From: Verrucomicrobiales bacterium
GTDB lineage: Bacteria > Verrucomicrobiota > Verrucomicrobiia > Limisphaerales > UBA11320
DNA length: 7,644 nucleotides
Direction of reading: 5' to 3'
Assembly (NCBI GenBank): GCA_003452185.1
Contig: DMJJ01000237.1
Location: forward strand, 1 to 7,644
A program made the translations under genes and the position numbers. This document shows positions 5,445 through 7,644 of this stretch, piece after piece. The notes under the pieces were generated by a model. The model was not told the origin of the DNA and did not search any database. It saw only the letters and a list, made by a program, of their open reading frames with translations. How positions within the stretch are numbered: the stretch's first letter is position 1; every line of letters starts with the position of its first letter.

Positions 5445-7424
5445 TTACTTGCCCACGGAGACCATCGGAAGCTCTACAAAGCTTGCGTTCGCCGCGGAGT
5501 GATGGATCCGATGGGTCGCCTTCCGGTACTCCTCCGGACGTGCCCAGAAGATGCTTTGGACGAATGTCTGCGGGTTGCGGTCGTACAGCGGAAACCAGCT
5601 CGACTGCACCTGCACCATGATCCGGTGGCCGGGCAGGAACACGTGGTTCGCCGTCGGAAGCGCGAACCGGTAGCGAAGCGGTTTGCCCGGTTCGATTGCC
5701 TTCGGGGTCTCGAAGCTCTCGCGATAGCGCCCGCGGAAGATGTCCGCCGACACCATCAGCTGATACCCCCCCATCTCCGGCTGCCCTGCGACCTCCTCCG
5801 GGTAGAGGTCGATCACCTTCACCACCCAGTCGGCATCGGTCCCGGTGGTCGACGCGATCAGGTTGGCAATCGGCTCGCCGCTGATCTTGCGCGGCGTGTT
5901 CAGCCGGTCGCTCACAAACGTGAGAACGTCGGGACGCCCCGAAGCTTCCCGCTGATCGTCCACCAGCCACTGGGCCCAGGTCGACCCCGCTCCGTAACCC
6001 ACCGGCTGGATGGGACGTGACCGGAACGGGACCGGCTTCGCCGGGTCCGAGATGTATTCGGTGGCCTCGGAAGCGGAGTGTGATCCGGGGGGCGTGAAGC
6101 CCGCCCTCCCGCCGGCGAGCAGATAGAGCGGAGTCGGCTCGATGTTACACCCGCTTTCGCACCCCGCGGGCCACCCGGCGAGCCGCTCCCACCGGTTGCG
6201 CCCGGTCTCAAATGCGGTCACCGTCGAAAGGTTCGCCCCGGGGGCCCCCTCCACCAGGTATTGATCCAGGAAAGGTCTCAGAAGCTCGCGGCGAAAGTGG
6301 AGCCCGGTGTCGCTGGAAAATCGGATCGCTCCAAGGTGGCTTGCCTCCTCGATCTGTTGTCCGTGGTGCCACGGCCCCATGACGAGGAACACTTTGTCGT
6401 TGGTGGTGTCCTTTGGTTTGATGGCCTTGTACACCGCCATCGCGCCGTAGATGTCCTCCTGGTCCCAGAGGCTGTGGACGAGCATCACGGGAACCTTGAG
6501 CGGCTGGGCGGCGAGGACCTGGTCGACCGCCTGATCCTTCCAGAACGCATCGTACGCGGGATGCTCCAGGATCCGCTTCCAGAACCCGATCTGCTCCATC
6601 CCGCGGCGCTTCGCGAGCTCGCCTGCCGACACCGACTCCATGAAGAGGTCGTAGTCGTCATGATGTCCGCTCCACCATTTCGCCTCCGACTTCCGGGTCG
6701 CCTGCTGGTCGTAGATGTAGGGAAGGTTCTGCTGCCGGAACGCCCCGTTGTGAAACCAGTCATCCCCCTTCCATCCATCCACCATGGGGTTCATCGGAAC
6801 GGAGACCTTGAGGGCGGGGTGGGGGTTGACCAGTGCCATCAGTGGGAGGAATCCGTCGTAGGAGATGCCGAGGATCCCGACGCGACCGTTGCTTTCGGGG
6901 ATGTTCTTCACCAACCAGTCGATCGAGTCGTAGGTGTCGGTGGCATGATCGACAGGGGTCGGGTTCTGGGGCCCGTGGAGCGGGCGGTTCATTACGTAGT
7001 CCCCATCCGAGCCGTGCTTTCCGCGGATGTCCTGGATGACCCGGATGTACCCCCCCTCGACGATGACCTCCGTGGCGTTGTCGTATCCCTGGAGCACGGG
7101 GCCGAGGTGGGGGCTCTCGGCGTGCGTGGTCAGCTTCGTGGCATCGTAGGGGGTGCGGGTGAGGAGAATCGGCGCCCCTTTGGCGCCCCGCGGGACCAGG
7201 ATGACGGTGTGGAGCTTCACGCCATCGCGCATCGGGATCATCACGTCGCGGCGGACGTGATCAAACTCATCCAGGCGGGGAACAAATTTCGCCGGAGTCT
7301 CGCTTGGCAGCTCGGGGTACTTGGGCGCCTCCGGGGCGTCGTCGGCTCTGGCGGGCAGGGTGGTGGCCATGCCGGTGAGGAGCGCTGCGGCGAGAACAGA
7401 GGCCAGGGGGTGTCGGGTGCGCAT
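5445..7424 (-). CDS. Exported CocE/NonD-family serine hydrolase, probable alpha-amino-acid ester hydrolase
   Basis: A 659-residue alpha/beta-hydrolase with a Sec signal peptide (MRTRH, hydrophobic core to about 22, cleavage near PARA-DD at 27). The nucleophile is S188 in GISYDG. The other triad members are D321 in LWDQED and H354 in GPWHHG. Y93 in TRTPYDA fits the oxyanion tyrosine. D222, E323 and D324 occupy the places of the carboxylate cluster that binds the substrate amino group in alpha-amino-acid ester hydrolases of Xanthomonas and Acetobacter. The spacings S-D 34, S-D 133 and S-H 166 equal those I recall for the Xanthomonas enzyme. A cap domain follows S188, and residues from about 400 form the jelly-roll domain of the X-Pro dipeptidyl-peptidase C-terminal type. 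Such enzymes hydrolyse esters and amides of alpha-amino acids and can acylate beta-lactam nuclei; the natural substrate is unclear. An in-frame ATG at 7445 would add seven residues. Neither start has a Shine-Dalgarno sequence. Confidence 0.94.
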   Translation of the reverse strand: MRTRHPLASVLAAALLTGMATTLPARADDAPEAPKYPELPSETPAKFVPRLDEFDHVRRDVMIPMRDGVKLHTVILVPRGAKGAPILLTRTPYDATKLTTHAESPHLGPVLQGYDNATEVIVEGGYIRVIQDIRGKHGSDGDYVMNRPLHGPQNPTPVDHATDTYDSIDWLVKNIPESNGRVGILGISYDGFLPLMALVNPHPALKVSVPMNPMVDGWKGDDWFHNGAFRQQNLPYIYDQQATRKSEAKWWSGHHDDYDLFMESVSAGELAKRRGMEQIGFWKRILEHPAYDAFWKDQAVDQVLAAQPLKVPVMLVHSLWDQEDIYGAMAVYKAIKPKDTTNDKVFLVMGPWHHGQQIEEASHLGAIRFSSDTGLHFRRELLRPFLDQYLVEGAPGANLSTVTAFETGRNRWERLAGWPAGCESGCNIEPTPLYLLAGGRAGFTPPGSHSASEATEYISDPAKPVPFRSRPIQPVGYGAGSTWAQWLVDDQREASGRPDVLTFVSDRLNTPRKISGEPIANLIASTTGTDADWVVKVIDLYPEEVAGQPEMGGYQLMVSADIFRGRYRESFETPKAIEPGKPLRYRFALPTANHVFLPGHRIMVQVQSSWFPLYDRNPQTFVQSIFWARPEEYRKATHRIHHSAANASFVELPMVSVGK

Positions 7425-7644
7425 ATGAGATTTGCGTCTGTGCATGAGTGTCTGCGGGTGCGCGGGGACCCCTGGGCTGAGGGGCCCGGATGGCCGCGCC
7501 GCCTGCACACGGTGAACAACGGAACCTAGTCGCGTTCCTGGCAGCAATGCCAGTCAAACCCTGCGTCCGGACCCCACATTTGGTAGCGGCTTTCGTGAGA
7601 AAGCCGGCAACTTTCTCCACCGCAGAGGGCGCCCTGCGAAGCCC
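7425..7644. other. Right-edge non-coding region with several hairpins
   Basis: No convincing gene occurs in these 220 bp, apart from the alternative start of the ester hydrolase at 7445. Stem-loops found by eye are: CCCCT/AGGGG at 7469-7484; GGAAC/GTTCC at 7521-7538; CTGGCA/TGCCAG with loop GCAA at 7538-7553; CGGCTTTC/GAAAGCCG with loop GTGA at 7587-7606; and GAGAAAG/CTTTCTC at 7597-7617, which competes with the one before it. This may be the leader of the ester hydrolase (minus strand), the leader of a rightward gene outside the window, or the end of a gene arriving from the right. Confidence 0.4.

Noticed and set aside
6261..7529. A 422-codon open frame on the plus strand opposite the ester hydrolase
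   Set aside because: The opposing gene has a full catalytic triad and signal peptide, and this frame shows only Arg/Val/Asp/Gly-rich mirror sequence.
7552..7557. TTGACT on the minus strand as -35 box of the ester hydrolase promoter
   Set aside because: No acceptable -10 lies at 16-18 nt; TAGGTT is 23 nt away. The hexamer alone is not enough.
1..7644. tRNA genes, CRISPR arrays, insertion sequences or attachment sites
   Set aside because: I found no T-loop-like signature with a cloverleaf, no regularly spaced repeat, no transposase motif and no terminal inverted repeats.

Overview
The window is high in G+C and densely coding. It carries seven protein-coding genes and no rRNA, tRNA, CRISPR array or transposon that I can see. 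Hardly any start codon has a Shine-Dalgarno sequence. A membrane-anchored coiled-coil protein with a Pro/Ala/Lys tail, an enlarged MoaA and several Sec-exported hydrolases together suggest a Verrucomicrobiota bacterium (Limisphaerales/Pedosphaera type) or a relative in the PVC group. That assignment is inference from protein style and remembered family features, not from a search.

Layout from left to right. (1) The 3' part of a TPR protein with a Pro/Ser/Ala-rich linker runs rightward and is cut by the left edge (2-622). (2) A leftward two-gene operon follows: a stand-alone Lon N-terminal-domain protein (1329-2018), then 8 bp later a HAD-superfamily phosphatase (643-1320). (3) A short divergent intergenic region separates this operon from a rightward, inner-membrane-anchored coiled-coil protein (2108-2950). 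(4) About 170 bp further on, a region rich in inverted repeats leads into moaA, GTP 3',8-cyclase of molybdenum cofactor synthesis (3121-4179). (5) Convergent to moaA lie two leftward genes for exported hydrolases: a metallo-beta-lactamase-fold protein resembling the ComEC hydrolase domain (4229-5296), and a large CocE/NonD-type serine hydrolase whose active-site pattern matches alpha-amino-acid ester hydrolases (5445-7424). (6) The last 200 bp have no convincing gene but hold several hairpins, two of them mutually exclusive.

The genes do not form one obvious pathway. The Lon-domain and HAD genes look co-transcribed. moaA stands without other moa/moe genes. The two exported hydrolases share a direction but a strong hairpin lies between them. 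I see no defence, conjugation, secretion or biosynthetic cluster. The points most worth checking are the ester hydrolase specificity, the switch-like hairpins at the right edge, the structured leader of moaA, the insertion in MoaA and the uncharacterised coiled-coil family.
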